Below, in pieces: positions 49,370 through 64,000 of a stretch of DNA of 64,000 bases. Origin of the DNA: Ficedula albicollis (taxonomy: Eukaryota; Chordata; Aves; Passeriformes; Muscicapidae); NCBI RefSeq assembly GCF_000247815.1, contig NC_021677.1:61748571-61812570 (forward strand), read 5' to 3'. Below the pieces are notes generated by a model. It was not told where the DNA came from. It saw only the letters and a program-made list of their open reading frames with translations, and ran no database searches. How positions within the stretch are numbered: the stretch's first letter is position 1; the number at the start of each line of letters is the position of its first letter. The translations under genes were made by a program, and so were the position numbers.

Positions 49370-51064
49370 TTTAAAGGATCTTTTCACCTGGCCAAGACTG
49401 CAGAACAATTTTCTGCTTCAACAGCTCTGTCAAAAAGGTGCATGGAGTGGGGTGACCCCTGAGCCACAGCACTGTGCCTGTACAAACATCCTTCTGGAAA
49501 GCACTTTCACCTGCATTTCTGATTTATTGTCCCAGAGGCACAAAACTCAGGGTTGTTAGTGGCAGGGATTTATATTTTTTTTTAATATGGAAAGCAAATA
49601 TTTGTGATTTCTGAGAGCTCACAGCCTTTGGTAGTTTAATTTTTGAAGGAAGGAAGGAAGGAAGGCTTCAGTGGTACTTGGATTCTCCTTATAGAGTAAA
49701 TAAGAGAGATCAGGGTTGGGTTTTTTTCAGGTAAAGTCTGGACTATAGAACAGAAATTTTCAGATTTGATGTTAGATGGACTGGGGAGAGTGATGAGAAA
49801 GATATGACCACTGATAGTTATAAAATGTAGAAGAGCAGAAAAAGAAACTCCAAATTCAGGTGCCAGTGCCTTTTCTAAAACCAAAATTAAAAAATAAAAA
49901 AGGCAAAAAAAAAAAACAATAACAACAAAAAACCCCAAACAAACAACAACCAACCAAAAACCAAAACAAACAAACAACCCCACAACAAACAAAAAACAAA
50001 CAAAACCACCAAGCTATGTATGGCATCACTTCAATGGAATATATGTCAAGTCACCAAGAGGTTTCAACTGGGTTTTTTGGAAGTAATAGGAAAGTTGCAG
50101 GACAATTACAGCTGTCAGTGTGTGAAAAGTGGTTTTGTCATTCTGATTTTCCTCTCAATACCTCTTGGATCCTCTGGCACCCACAGTTGCCATCTGCAGT
50201 GGCACTGGGAGAAGCTCTGCAACTTGCATTATTGCTGGTGAAGTAAGCAATTCAGTTTATAAATTTCTTAAATGTTCCAATTTGTTGTAATTGCATCCTG
50301 TATGGAACAGTTCTTGGTGCCATCGAGGTTTACAGGTTCCTGTTATTTATGGCCAGTGCAAGTTGAGATAAATCTGTAAATAAATATTGGGAAGCAAAGT
50401 GACTGTTCCCAGTGATAAGTGAGAGATGAAAAACTGGCCACAACTTCTCATTCCTGAGCAAAATTAATGCAAGCTGCTGTAACAGTCCCTTTGTACTCAG
50501 AATTCTACAGTGATTAAATTTATTAATTCTGCTCCTGGATTGCAGCGTGTTAACAAGGAAATAACCAAGCTTTATCCAGGGCTTTTGGTGGTGATAGGAG
50601 GGATAAATGGCCCATTATTAAACTCCTAATCCAAACAAACCTTCCTCTGGAAGTGCAGAATTACTCAGGAAAAGGCTCCCCAACCTGCAGCCTACAAATA
50701 CCATAATGCCCATGCTGATGTGTGGTGGTTTTTGGGTGCTTTAAATGCAGAAGGGAATAGAAAGATGACAGTGAATGATTCCCCCCAAATTCCATGGGGC
50801 AGACTGGAGATCACTCCTTTGCAGAGCAAACTGTAGTTGCATTTTGATTTTCATCCTTACAAAGTAATAGATTTTTTTTTCATCCTTACAAAGTATTTAA
50901 TTTCGTGCCTTGCAGAATGAACTTGGTTTCTGGTGCCTGATGCCAGTGGCTCCTCTTGGTGCCTGACCCCCTTCAGTGCATCAGATAAATTATTTTTATA
51001 ATGGCAGGATGCAGGAATGGGGCACTTTGTGATCAAAAGGAGCTTGGCCAGCAGCTCAAGGGAA
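49370..51064. other. DDHD1 intron 2 sequence with an A/C-rich simple tract
   Basis: 49885-50010 is a degenerate CAAA/CAACAA-rich low-complexity tract. Nothing else was recognised. Confidence 0.5.
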
Positions 51065-51235
51065 GGGATTCTTTCCCTCTGCTCTGGTGAAACCCCTCTG
51101 GAATTCTGTCTCCAGCTCTGGAGCCAGGTTGGGAGAGCTGGGGGTGCTCACCTAGGGAGGAGAAGGATCCAGGAAAGAGCTCAGAGCACCTTCCAGGACC
51201 TAGAGGGACTCCAGGAGAGCTGGAGAGGGACACCC
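51065..51235 (+). mobile_element. CR1 LINE internal 3' fragment
   Basis: GGAGCCAGGTTGGGAGAGCT, AAGAGCTCAGAGCACCTTCC and GGACTCCAGGAGAGCTGGAG align with the upstream part of the CR1 at 38945. The terminal part is missing. Confidence 0.85.
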
Positions 51236-51599
51236 ATGTAGCAGTGAATGAGCTTAAAATTTACAGAATGACAGAAGATTTGGAAACTGCTTTTTCTTCA
51301 TACTTAGGCAGACAGTGAATTCAGACCTATCTGAAGTAGCCCATCAAAGGAGCAGCATTATTCAGGGATTTCTGACATCCAGGCTGATAAAACATCCTGT
51401 AAGATAAAACAAGACCAGTTAAGTTCCTGTCATCCATTGCTCCATGATCTCTTTCAGGAATATTCATTTAGTGATGATGAAGTGAAGCTGAACACTTTAT
51501 TTATTTGATAGGAAGGTAGGAGCAGGTACAGTGCTTTGTATTTGCACAGAGATGCTCAGAATTCAGTTGGAAATCACCCAAGCAACCTGATTCAAGCCT

Positions 51600-51715
51600 G
51601 AAACTGGATCTGACTTTAAAGTTGATCCTGATCTGTGAAGAGGATTGGAACAGATGAACCCCAGCAGTCCCTCTGCCAGAAAATATTCTGTGATCAAGTC
51701 TGTGATTCCATGATA
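51600..51715 (+). mobile_element. CR1 LINE terminal remnant
   Basis: GGATTGGAACAGATGAACCC, CAGCAGTCCCTCTGCCAGAA and TCTGTGATTCCATGAT resemble a CR1 terminus of the subfamily seen at 22785. Confidence 0.65.
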
Positions 51716-51967
51716 GAAATACAGAAAAAAAAAATCCTGTCAGTTAGAATTAGTATTTCAATGCATTGATTTTGAAACAGCAGAACTTTATTGGATTTTT
51801 TTCTTACTGAATTTCAGTGTGTGGTCAAGGCCACAAAACCTCTAAAAATTGCATTTGGAAGAGCTGATTTTTTTTTTGTCTTAGCTCTCAAATAGTATTT
51901 TCTCACTGTATAAAAAGCTCATATAGATTTTTTGGCACAGCTAGGTTGACCTGTAGATGGGGAAGCC

Positions 51968-52227
51968 CTGCTCATAGAATTGGAGGAGAGTTGTGCAGGT
52001 CAGGAAGGATCTCTGGGGATGCTCAAACCCAGCCTTCCTGTTCAGAGCCACGGATCTGATGGGAGCAGTTTGCTCAGGGTGTTCCCTGTGGGATTTTTAA
52101 TATCTCCAGCAACAGACTCCACAACCTCTCTGAGCAGCTTGTTCAGTATTTTACCACCCTCACCATGAAAAACAATTTTTCTTCTACTTTGCTTAAGTTC
52201 CCTGTGCTCATTCTTCCTGTGGGTTGC
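51968..52227 (-). mobile_element. CR1 LINE fragment (minus strand), ending at the LTR insertion
   Basis: GCTCATAGAATTGGAGGAGA, TCTCCAGCAACAGACTCCAC and CCACCCTCACCATGAAAAAC form an inverted CR1. Recognisable similarity stops where the solo LTR begins. Confidence 0.8.
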
Positions 52228-54184
<1,957 letters not shown>

Positions 54185-54189
54185 GTTGC

Positions 54190-55318
<1,129 letters not shown>

Positions 55319-57974
55319 CTTAAAAATTTTATTCTAAATGTATTATTTCTTTATATTAATAATAATTTTTTTCTTTACACCCTTTAAGTTTTGAACCTGC
55401 CTTACTTTTACTCCTAATTCTGTCTCACAACAAAAAATAAATATATTGACATAAACAAATCTAAACTAAGCTGCCTCTGATGCCTTTAACTGTGTTGTGA
55501 TGTCATAACTGGTTATAAAGAGTGAAAAAATTGAGTTTGGGACCTGACACTTCTGCTAGAAAATCAGTTTGGTTTTTGTTTTTTTAATTTATACATTTTT
55601 TAATACATACATTTTAGTTCTTTCTAGAAAATGTGACTTTTTTTTCCTAAAAATGGTGATACTAATGAAAAAAAAATGACACCCCTTTTAAAAATTTTAC
55701 TTTGAAGCTCAGTGTTTTTACTTTTAGTTCTCTACTACCTCCCTCCCTTCTCCCTCCCTTCTTTGTTCAAATGGAGAGGATATAAGGAGAAATCAGATGC
55801 TGCATGTCTTAAGAGAAAGCATTCCCAAGGTACAGTAATTGGAGATTTCTTTTTTTATTTTTTGTAGTGCTCCTGGGTTAGGAAGCTTTAAATTCTAGTT
55901 TGCTTGTCTCAGTTAAATGTTAGATTTAAATGCTTCAGTTTTTTGAGCTGTATCCATGCCATTTCCTTGCAAAGGAAGGATAAAGCATCCTAAAGCTTAG
56001 AGGAAAAGTAGAAGTGTTGTGAGTCCTAGAGAAAAGTAGATGCTTGTAGTGTCACACAGTAATTCTTACTAGAATTGTTTGGGACTGAGGGAAACTGCAC
56101 ACATTGGTTTCTTGCACTCTTTTTGTCTGTGGCTTGGCTTTTTTCAATAAAACAAAAGTGACTTTTTTAGGACTGCAGCAGGCCTGGTATGAGATTAATT
56201 CTGCCAGAGAAGGAACTGAGGGTTTCTGCCAGATAATGTTTTGTTTGCTGCTTTCTTTTGGATAATACAGTCTTTATGTTATAGTTCATTTTTGCTGCAG
56301 CTTTGGGGTGAAATGACTCCCAGGACATGAGACTATGGAATATAGCTGAAGGCTGCTGTGCTGCAGAAAACAACCTTGACCCTTGCAGCAGCTGATGTGG
56401 TGCAAATTTATTTCAGAAAGTGGGGGAGATCTTGCAGGAGCCATTAATGATTGCAGAAGGCTCCAAAGTTCTTGTCACTGGCCTCTCTCTGCCCAGGAGT
56501 GATTAAACTTTCACTGGCTGCAGTTATTGTGGAGCTTCTAAAGCCTTTAATTTAAAATGTAAATGCACGTGGTAGGTTCAGAGTTGTTCTTGTCACACTT
56601 TTTGTTCTTGTAGCTCCTGGGGGTGTTGTGAACTCTGAGAATTTATTTTGACGTGCATAAATGTTTGCCTTTTGATTTCCTTGAATTATTTTTTTTTTTA
56701 TGTGGTTGGTTCCAAATGGAAAATGCCTGAATTCAGAATGTTTGGTAATAAACTTTTTCCTGCCTCTTCTCACTCAAGGAACCCAAGTCTGTTAAAGGTG
56801 AATCAGTGTAAGAAAGGACTTCTGCCTTTTTTTTTTTGTAAACTGAAATTTTGAAATTATGCTGTGCTTTTTTTTCCCCTCAAGTCATGTTCAGTTGTAA
56901 TAATAAATGTACTCGAATTTAAAAAAAAATTAAATTAGGTGGCTGTGTGACAAATCATCAGTGACACTGATGAATTGAGAGGTGGTGAAGTGCAATGTAG
57001 AAATGACAGCAATGTGAGACATTTTTAATTAAGAGCAATGCCCTTTTTAATGGCTGTTAAAAAAAAAAAAATTAAGAAAAGGTTTTTAAATCCACAAGTT
57101 TATGTACCAGAAGCTGAGAGTCATTTCAAAGGGAACAACAGCAGCCAAATTATGCTCTCAGCTCCATGTACCATGTGTCAGGATTTTGTGTGGCACCTGC
57201 TGCTTGCAAGACAGATTAATTTAAAACTCTTAAAAAAAAAAATAATTAAGGCAGGAGAGGTTTTGAGACAGTCTTTATCCTGACTGCAATGACAGTGCCT
57301 TTGTCCCTGGAGGCAGTGCCAGCCCTGAGCACTTCAAAGGTGTTTTTTTTTATTTTTGACTTGAGCACTGTCAAACTCTGGGGAGAAAAGATCCACCCCG
57401 TGCTTTGGTCTTGGCAGGTGGATGAAAGCATCAGGTAGAGAAGCAAGTTTTTAGCTAAAAAAGGAGTTTAGCTCTGAGCAGTTGGCCCCAGGAGGTGTTG
57501 AGGATATTTCCATGGATTCTCCACAGGTTCCTTGCCATGAGCATAAACACAGCTCAGGGTTTCTGCTCCTCAGTTATTCTCCGTTTCTTGGACTCAAAAA
57601 TGAGTCAAAAGCCAAATGGAGATCAGGTTCTGCAAGGCTTTAGGGATATCTGTTCTGTGCTTTATGGTTCACTTTTCATATTTCAACTTTTTAGGGGGAT
57701 TTTTTCCCTCAGTGTTCATCTATCTTGGTGAAACTGGAGATTTTTGTGATAGCAACATTGATTTCTTCAGCTGAAAGAAATCCTTTCTTGATCCCATCTT
57801 CCATCTCCAGCGGGGCTGAGCTTTCCCTATGCTCACACTGTAGCTCTGTCTTGGTTGGTGTTCCTGAAAAATGTTTCATTTCTAAGTTCTGGCCGTAAAA
57901 GAGCCCCTCTCCAAGGACTTGGCCAAACTAGTAAAAGAGCCCAAAATTTGGCCTCATCTCCAAGGACTTGGCCA
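55319..57974. other. DDHD1 intron 2 sequence, nothing recognised
   Basis: AT-rich with several T and A tracts. No exon or repeat family was recognised. Confidence 0.5.
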
Positions 57975-58340
57975 AACTAAAATCCTAGAAGAGCCTGGGT
58001 GGACAGGGACCTTTAAATCCCATCCCATTCCACCCCTGCCATGGGCAGGGACACCTTCCACTGTCCCAGGGAGCTCCAACCCCAATGTCCAGCCTGGCCT
58101 TGGACACTTCCAGGGATCCAGGGGCAGCCACAGATGCTCTGGGCAGTCTCAGTAAGGAATTTCTTCTTTACATCTAATCTAAATCTCTCTTTCTTTAGTT
58201 TAAAACCCTTCCCTTTTGTCCTGTCTCTGTCTCCCCCTTTTTTAAAAGTTGTCCCCCCTTTTTTAAAAGCCCCCTCCAAGTTCTGGGAAGCCACTGGAAG
58301 GTCTCCCCAGGGGCTTCTCCTCTCCAGAAAGCTGTGCAGG
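57975..58340 (-). mobile_element. CR1 LINE 3' fragment (minus strand)
   Basis: CACCCCTGCCATGGGCAGGG, CCTGGCCTTGGACACTTCCA, GGATCCAGGGGCAGCCACAG and AGGAATTTCTTCTTTACATC form an inverted CR1. Confidence 0.93.
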
Positions 58341-59047
58341 GGTTTTCTGCATCTGGGGAATCACTTACAGAGAGATTCCTGTGGGGATGCTCTCAGTGTC
58401 AGGGAAGTGCCAACATGGAAACAAATCCATGAGGAGTCTGGTCCAGAGGGAGATTTATGGGAGAGATGTCCTGGGCAGACAGATCTCAGTGAAGCTCAGC
58501 AGGATGCCAGCCTGGTGCCCTGGAGAGACTCCTCAGGTGTGGGAGTTGTGCTCCTGGAGGATGCAGAGGGATGAGCAAGAAGAGATTCCCTTGAGCCTCA
58601 TCTGGGTTCTGTGCCTGGGCTCTCTCAGCCAGGCTGGGACATGCCCTGGTGGCTCTGTGTCACATCCTGGTGACTCTCCGACACCCTGGGACACCCAGAG
58701 CTGTCAGTGTGAGCCCCTCTGGAGCAGGCAGGAGGCTCACAGGACACACACACTGACAGAATGTCAGTCCTGTTCTCATCCTCAGGTAACATCACTTTCC
58801 TTCCTCAGGTCCAGTTTCAAACCAGCAGTGTCAGTCTGTGATATCCCATCCCTGCAAAGCACAGTTTGAATGGTTTCCTTTTATTTTATCTTTTTTAGGA
58901 TGTTTCTTTTCAAACTGCTGTCAAATCCTCCCCAAAGACACATTTTTGTGTTCCCTGTCTCACTATTAACACCCCCTGGGGCTGTCAGCAGCAAAAGCTG
59001 CTTTTGGTTAAACTCTCAAGCATTTTAATAATCTCTTCATTGTCAAT
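58341..59047. other. DDHD1 intron 2 sequence, nothing recognised
   Basis: Open frames here lack domains or splice context. Confidence 0.5.
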
Positions 59048-59165
59048 AATCACAGAATCAAATCCCAGAAATGTTTATATTGGAAGGGCCCTTAAAGCCC
59101 ATCTGATTCCTGACTCCTGCCACCTCACCTAGCCCAGGTTGCTCCAAACCCCATCCAGCCTGAGG
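59048..59165 (-). mobile_element. CR1 LINE 3' fragment (minus strand)
   Basis: AATCACAGAATCAAATCCCA, TTGGAAGGGCCCTTAAAGCC and CAGGTTGCTCCAAACCCCAT form a truncated inverted CR1 tail. Confidence 0.85.
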
Positions 59166-59751
59166 CAAAAGGTTTGTGGACATCACATCCAGGGTTTGAG
59201 GGTGAACAGACATCATGGTGTTTACAGAAATTAAAAAGTGAAAACAAGAATCTTGGGGGAAAAACAAAAAAAAAAAAAGAAGCTGCAAAGTAGAGAGTGT
59301 GTTGGTAAGCAAAATTTACTGATAGAATCAAAAGGAAATGTAAATATGTCAATTAAAATTGCAAAATTTATTGCCTTACTGGCAAAGTGGTGGATTCTTT
59401 GGGAAGGATTGTCCATATGCCTCTTATGGATCCTGCCACTTACCTAAAAAACTCCTGATATTTTGTGGCTAAAGAAAAACTGTGAGGCAAGGACCAACAC
59501 ATGAAATTGGTTTTTGTTCTGTTTCTGTATAGAAAGGAAGAGTTCAGAGTCCAAGTGCTGTTATTGATCTGAGCTGGAATTCAATGTGTGCATTAATGGC
59601 ACATCTCAGAGAAGTTACTCTGCAGTCAAGGGACAGGTTTGGTCCTGCTGAAGGCCACTGCCACTTTCATGTGCTGTTCTGTCAGCAGTGGACCCAGTTT
59701 TTAAGGATGTCTTTTGAAAGTGTTGCTGAATATGCAGAGAAATTCTGGATA
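59166..59751. other. DDHD1 intron 2 sequence, nothing recognised
   Basis: No exon or repeat family was recognised. Confidence 0.5.
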
Positions 59752-60270
59752 ATCCCTAGAATCCCAGAATTATTTGGATTGGAAGCACAGGGCAGGGACA
59801 CCTTCCAATGCTCCAGCCTGGCCTTGGACACTGCCAGGGATCCAGGGGCAGCCACAGCTGCTCTGGGCACCCTGTGCCAGGGGCTCCCCACCCTCTCAGC
59901 CAGGAATTCCTTCCCAATATCCGACCCAAATCTCCCCTTTTCCAGTTAAAAGCCATTCCCTGTGTCCTGTCCCTCCATCCCTTGTCCCCAGTCCCCCTCC
60001 AGCTCTCCTGGAGCCCCTTTAGGCTCTGGAAGGAGCTCTCAGCTCTCCCTGGATCCATTTTTTCTCCAGACTGAGCACCCCCAGCTCTGTGCAGGTGACA
60101 TTTCTTTGGATGAAGCCTGGGACACATTTGGGCTGCAGACACACCTGGCTGGGTTGTGCTCATCCTCTCCTTGGGGTGCTCTCAATCCATTCTCTCTCCA
60201 GCCTGAGTTTGTGCTTGGGATTGCCCTGACCCAGCTGCAGGACCTCACACTTGGCCCTGCTGAACTTTGT
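59752..60270 (-). mobile_element. CR1 LINE 3' fragment, about 520 bp (minus strand)
   Basis: AATCCCAGAATTATTTGGAT, CCAGGGATCCAGGGGCAGCC, CATTCCCTGTGTCCTGTCCC and CTCTCCCTGGATCCATTTTT give an inverted CR1. It continues to GACCCAGCTGCAGGACCTCA, nearer the ORF2 end. Confidence 0.92.
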
Positions 60271-60309
60271 TTGAAGTACTTTGGTGCTTCCACATCTGTA
60301 AATGGAATA

Positions 60310-60870
60310 ACTGCACCACTTAATCTTGTCTTCATTTTCTTCTGTCTTCAGTCAGAGTCAGGATTAGAAACACAAAGATGAATTTCTCATTTGGGCTTGG
60401 TTGTTTATTAAATCTTATCTAAAGTACAGAGAGTTCTGTAAACTTGTAGCTATTAGCTTAAAGTGAGCAAAGTGGAGCTGAATTGAGCTAGTTCAAGGTC
60501 TCTTAAAGCTAAACAGTCCAATAAAGAATTAACACTTATATTATTTATACTTTTAACCCAATAACCAAACTCCCATGACCCTCAGTGCAGCACTAACCAT
60601 CCAACCAGAAACCACCACCTGAAACCATGGAGAAGAAGGAAGAAGACAGAAAGGAAACACCACCCCAAATCCCCCATCTTGTCCCATGTCTATGAGTATA
60701 TTATAAAACCCTCAAATTCCAAACCCTTCACCATGTGAACTCACACACTTCTATTTAACTACACACCCGTGATTTTAACTCCATCACTCAAATTTAGAAG
60801 CTTCTCTAAGGCCTCAGGTCAAAAGCAGTGTTCTCCAGGGGGTCAGTGTCAGAAAGCTCAAAATTCCCAG
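60310..60870 (-). mobile_element. LTR-like interspersed repeat, copy 2
   Basis: It is colinear with 17850-18430 (GTCAGAGTCAGGATTAGAAA, CTTATCTAAAGTACAGAGAG, CCCCATCTTGTCCCATGTCT equivalents, GGTCAAAAGCAGTGTTCTCC). It is non-coding. The minus orientation is guessed from a minus-strand AATAAA in the shared TTATTAA segment. Confidence 0.6.
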
Positions 60871-60916
60871 ATTTCTGAGTTCCCACACCCATCTTGTGGT
60901 TGATGTTCATGTTCCT

Positions 60917-61630
60917 TCAATGTCCACGTTCAGGAAGAACAGCCTGAAAATGAGGAATTTGTTCTTCCCAAGTGGGAATAATTAATGCAGGGTAGGAAGA
61001 AGCTGCTTGTTCCTTTATGTTCTTTCCAAGAGAGAGGCTGGACTCCCTTCCAGAAGGAGTTTGAGGATCACTCCTCCACAAACTGCTGTTTCTGGAGTGG
61101 TAATAGAGGTACAGCCCCATCTCTTCCTCTTCTTTTCTTTGGATGTTGAACACAACATCCTCCAAAGGCATCAAACTTCCTTCCCTCCTGTGCCAGCTTC
61201 CCCAGGATCGTACTCTGAGAGGGATTTTGCAGAATGCAAAATTTCTTGAAGTTCTTGAAGACTTTTCTTGGAGTTCTTGTTGACCTCCTGGGCAGACCAT
61301 TTCTGCTCTTCAAAGTCAGGCTTGTTTCTTTCCTCTTCTTGCTCTGCCAGTGTAAAACAATGATGTAATTCCAGTTATTTTGGTGAATCAGTTGTTTACC
61401 ACAACACAAAGACCAATCCTCTAATCTTGTGTTCCTTAAGGATTTTGTTTAGTTTTTCATCAGTCTGTGTCAAGTCTGTCTGCTTTGGCAAAGAAACAAA
61501 AAAATACTCTAGGAGAAAGGTCTCAACATCTGGCTGAGCTGGTCTGTGCTGTAGCAGAGTTAAAATTGGAAATTGTGATGGCTCAGGCTTTCTCAGAATG
61601 TTTTCAGAAGAGTATAAAAAATTCATTTGG
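60917..61630 (-). pseudogene. Coding-like antisense segment, possibly a decayed retrocopy
   Basis: On the minus strand, 61350 to 61171 is open for about 60 codons. It reads as a charged coiled-coil-like peptide (for example EEQKWSAQEVNKNSKKSLQE) ending in TGA. Protein-like segments also lie in other frames on either side (61626-61396 and 61300-60917), as expected of a frameshifted retrocopy. I cannot name the parent gene, and chance is not excluded. Confidence 0.25.
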
Positions 61631-62023
61631 GTGATTCAAGGAGGAGACAGGTTAGAGCTCTGCTTGCTGTGGGAAAAACAACCCCAAAACAGCTTCTCTG
61701 GGTGTTGTCCATGACTTTGGACTTTCCAGCAAGAGCAGGGACAGTTAAATCACCATTTCTTTGGTCACATTTTGCTATTGTCACCTCTCCAGCTGCTGTG
61801 CACCCCACGTTTGACAAGACCTCAGCAGTGAATTTTGGTGAAATCCAAATTGCTGTAACTCAGCTGTGGCTCTGCTTGGCTCCTGCAAGCTCCAAGCCTA
61901 AGATGATTTTGATGTGCAGCACAATGTGCCTGTTGTTTAATCCTCACAGTCAGGCTGTGTGTCATGAGGTCGAGCCCTGAGCTCAATCAGTTCCAAATCT
62001 GGAAAAACACAATCAGCACACAG
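61631..62023. other. DDHD1 intron 2 sequence, nothing recognised
   Basis: No exon or repeat family was recognised. Confidence 0.5.
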
Positions 62024-62048
62024 AAAAAAAAAAAAAAAAAAAACCACT

Positions 62049-62085
<37 letters not shown>

Positions 62086-62120
62086 AAAAAAAAAAAAAAA
62101 AAAAAAAAACAACCACTGGA
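62024..62120. repeat. A-run / G-run / A-run with flanking direct repeat (artefact)
   Basis: Twenty A and CCACTGG lead into 36 G at 62049-62084. Then come 25 A, CAA and CCACTGG again, followed by ordinary sequence. The repeat of A-tract plus CCACTGG flanks the false G run. Confidence 0.88.
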
Positions 62121-62665
62121 GCTCTTAGTGGCTTTTGAAAGAGCTAAATTCTGTTCTGTGCCAGAAATCGCTCATTCAGAGGCTCATTGAGCTGCATTTC
62201 CAGCTCTGAGATATTTCTGAGAGGGAAGAAATGCAGCAGAGCCTTCTAGCAAGGGAGAGCCTGTGTGTTAGAGCAGAGTTCTCATGGGAGGGAGGGCTGA
62301 AATTCCACTTTTTTTAGTGGTGGAAGTACCTGGGGCAGCCACCTGCTCATCACACCCACCTCTGGCATTGCAGGATCCATTACCCTGCCCCATTTAAGAG
62401 AATATTTTGGGTACTTCCCACCCCAAAATGAGGATGGGGGGGGGAAATGATGGTAGGTGATCTTCAAACTGCTGCTTGTCCTGCACAGATTAAACCCTGC
62501 TGTAAAAATTCCTCAAGGTAAGAAATAACACAAATTTAGGCATAATGGACCTCTAGATTTTAACCTGTTGTAAATCACCCTTCTCTCTTTCTGTCTCTGT
62601 TTAAAGAAGATTTTTTTCCTCCTCTTTTCCCCAGCTAAATTCAGTGTTGTTCCTTTTTGCTGCAG

Positions 62666-62794
62666 CTATTCACAGTCTCAAGCTGAGCCGTAACCACGTG
62701 GACTGGCACAGTGTGGATGAAGTTTATCTGTACAGTGATGCCACCACATCCAAAATTGCAAGGACTGTTACACAAAAACTGGGGTTTTCCAAAG
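62666..62794 (+). CDS. DDHD1: DDHD1 third coding exon
   Basis: The exon is 129 bases (43 codons), phase 1 on both sides, with the acceptor TTTTTGCTGCAG and the donor AAAG|GTAAAC. It reads LKLSRNHVDWHSVDEVYLYS followed by DATTSKIARTVTQKLGFSK, identical or nearly so to human DDHD1. The first codon, split with exon 2, gives Ala. This segment precedes the lipase core. The catalytic-serine motif and the C-terminal DDHD domain would be in exons beyond this window. Confidence 0.97.
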
Positions 62795-64000
62795 GTAAAC
62801 CTTCCCAGACTTTGTATAGAATATTGTAAATGCAGAATACTGTAAATGCAGTTTGAAGTTTGTTGCTTTAACTCTGAAAGGATATTTTATGTTTTAATAT
62901 GAGCAACCCACTTTGGCCATTGCATTTTTTGCTTTATAGGAGTATTCAGAGCTTTTAGCTTGTGTAAATAATCATAACTAGATGTGATTATTTTTAAATT
63001 TTATTTTATTTACATTACATATTTGATTTATTATATCTTAATTTTATTCCGTATTTTGATGGGTTTGCATGCAGCAGTTAGCACTACATAACAAATACAA
63101 GAAAATATTACAGTGGCAGAATCCAGAAGCTACTGTATAATTAGAATTATTCCTGTAATAATGTAAGTATTACAGGAATACTTACAGTATTACTTTTAAT
63201 ATTTTTAATATTTTTTTTAAATAATTACAGTATTAATTTTGCAGCCTTGATTTTACTGCTGGGTACTTACATATTGGGATGCATTCCCAAAAATATATGA
63301 CCATACCTTCCCTCTCCCCACCTCCATCCAGCTTTTCTTTTTCTGTTCATGGAACAGAAGTATGAACTGACAGGAAAGGGCATTTAGACAGAAATTATTT
63401 CCAGTAGGAATTAAGGCTCCTTTAAGCTCAAAACTGCCAGTCAGAAAAGCAGCAAAACTGAGATGGTTGGAAGAGAGGGTGAAAAGCAGGAGAAAGCAGA
63501 TTATTGCCATAAAAATGGCATGAAATGAAATTCCCATGAAAATGGGAACTTGTCCTGTGCAGGACACCAGAACAAGAACCTGCACATCTGGTTTGTTCTT
63601 TGAAGAGTCAAGGTCAAGTCCTAGGTCTGTCTTTAATCTGCATCCTTCTGTCCTGTAATTAATGCCCTCTTACCCCTCAGGACTCCTGGGGGAACACTTA
63701 ATTAATGTTTCCTAAAAAAAATAATATCATTGAGTGCTTCAATGAAGTAATTTAGCCAGAACACCATTTGGATAATGTGTAATAAATAATGAGATCTGTC
63801 CAAAATGATTTGTGGGGGAGAAATACAAAGAGAAGCTCACTTGTTAAACAAAACCTGTCTTGGGTAAAAAATGTCCTTAGAGGGTTTGGGGTGTTTTACT
63901 CCTCTTCAAAACCAAAATAAATTGTTAGTTCCAGTTTTTGGGGCCAGCACTGGTGGCTGGTGTGGTCCCCTGCATGTCACTAGAGGGGGATGGAGGCACA
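62795..64000 (+). other. DDHD1: Start of DDHD1 intron 3
   Basis: It begins GTAAACC. It is AT-rich and contains a 13-bp-stem hairpin at 63148-63180. No further exon was recognised before the window ends. Confidence 0.7.
63148..63180. repeat. Perfect inverted repeat (13-bp arms, 7-base loop)
   Basis: TATTCCTGTAATA is mirrored by TATTACAGGAATA around ATGTAAG. An overlapping alternative stem, GTAAGTATT / AATACTTAC, exists. It lies in intron 3 and could be a MITE remnant. Confidence 0.6.

Noticed and set aside
62644..62829. DDHD1 third exon extended past GFSK as one open frame
   Set aside because: The AAAG|GTAAAC donor and the human protein order show that the exon ends at 62794. The rest is intron.

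Overview
This is vertebrate nuclear DNA, almost certainly from a bird and probably a songbird. The interspersed repeats are nearly all 3'-end fragments of CR1 LINEs (about 25 pieces on both strands, several ending in the ATTCTATGA-type tail repeat), plus solo LTRs of avian endogenous-retrovirus type. No Alu, B1 or L1 sequence was recognised. There are no operons, RBS-spaced genes or prokaryotic elements. Gaps of N (37, 200 and 411 bases) and very long single-base runs (up to 1458 G) show a draft assembly with local artefacts.

Layout. At 3-1507 lies the 3' part of an intronless ITPRIPL1-like gene (membrane anchor, acidic linker, Mab-21-type domain), frameshifted here by a 50-bp tandem duplication. 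From 1508 to about 29300 is intergenic DNA made of CR1 fragments, an LTR-like repeat, AT-rich sequence, one CpG-rich block and many small tandem duplications. From 28870 to 31504 there is a G-rich minisatellite followed by a two-part satellite array. This leads into an 836-base run of C that hides the promoter and most of the first coding exon of DDHD1, the PA-preferring phospholipase A1. Three DDHD1 coding exons on the + strand can be read: the end of exon 1 (32342-32435), the second (48097-48270) and the third (62666-62794). All junctions are phase 1 with good GT/AG sites, and the introns are about 15.7 and 14.4 kb. The lipase serine motif and the DDHD domain lie beyond the window.

The only genes supported are the ITPRIPL1-like copy and DDHD1. 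They are not functionally linked by anything seen here. In human, the 5' end of DDHD1 faces a gene desert towards BMP4, so the ITPRIPL1-like copy is probably a lineage-specific arrival in that interval.

The most informative observations concern sequence history and quality. At least a dozen local tandem duplications of 40-420 bp have copies differing by roughly 0.5-2%, which fits haplotype-derived false duplication as well as real recent duplication. Several giant homopolymers are flanked by direct repeats, and one has demonstrably replaced LTR sequence that is intact in a paralogue. I found no convincing novel biological system. Candidates worth checking are a splice-site-bounded open exon at 24435-24547, an antisense coding-like segment at 60917-61630, and small hairpin elements.
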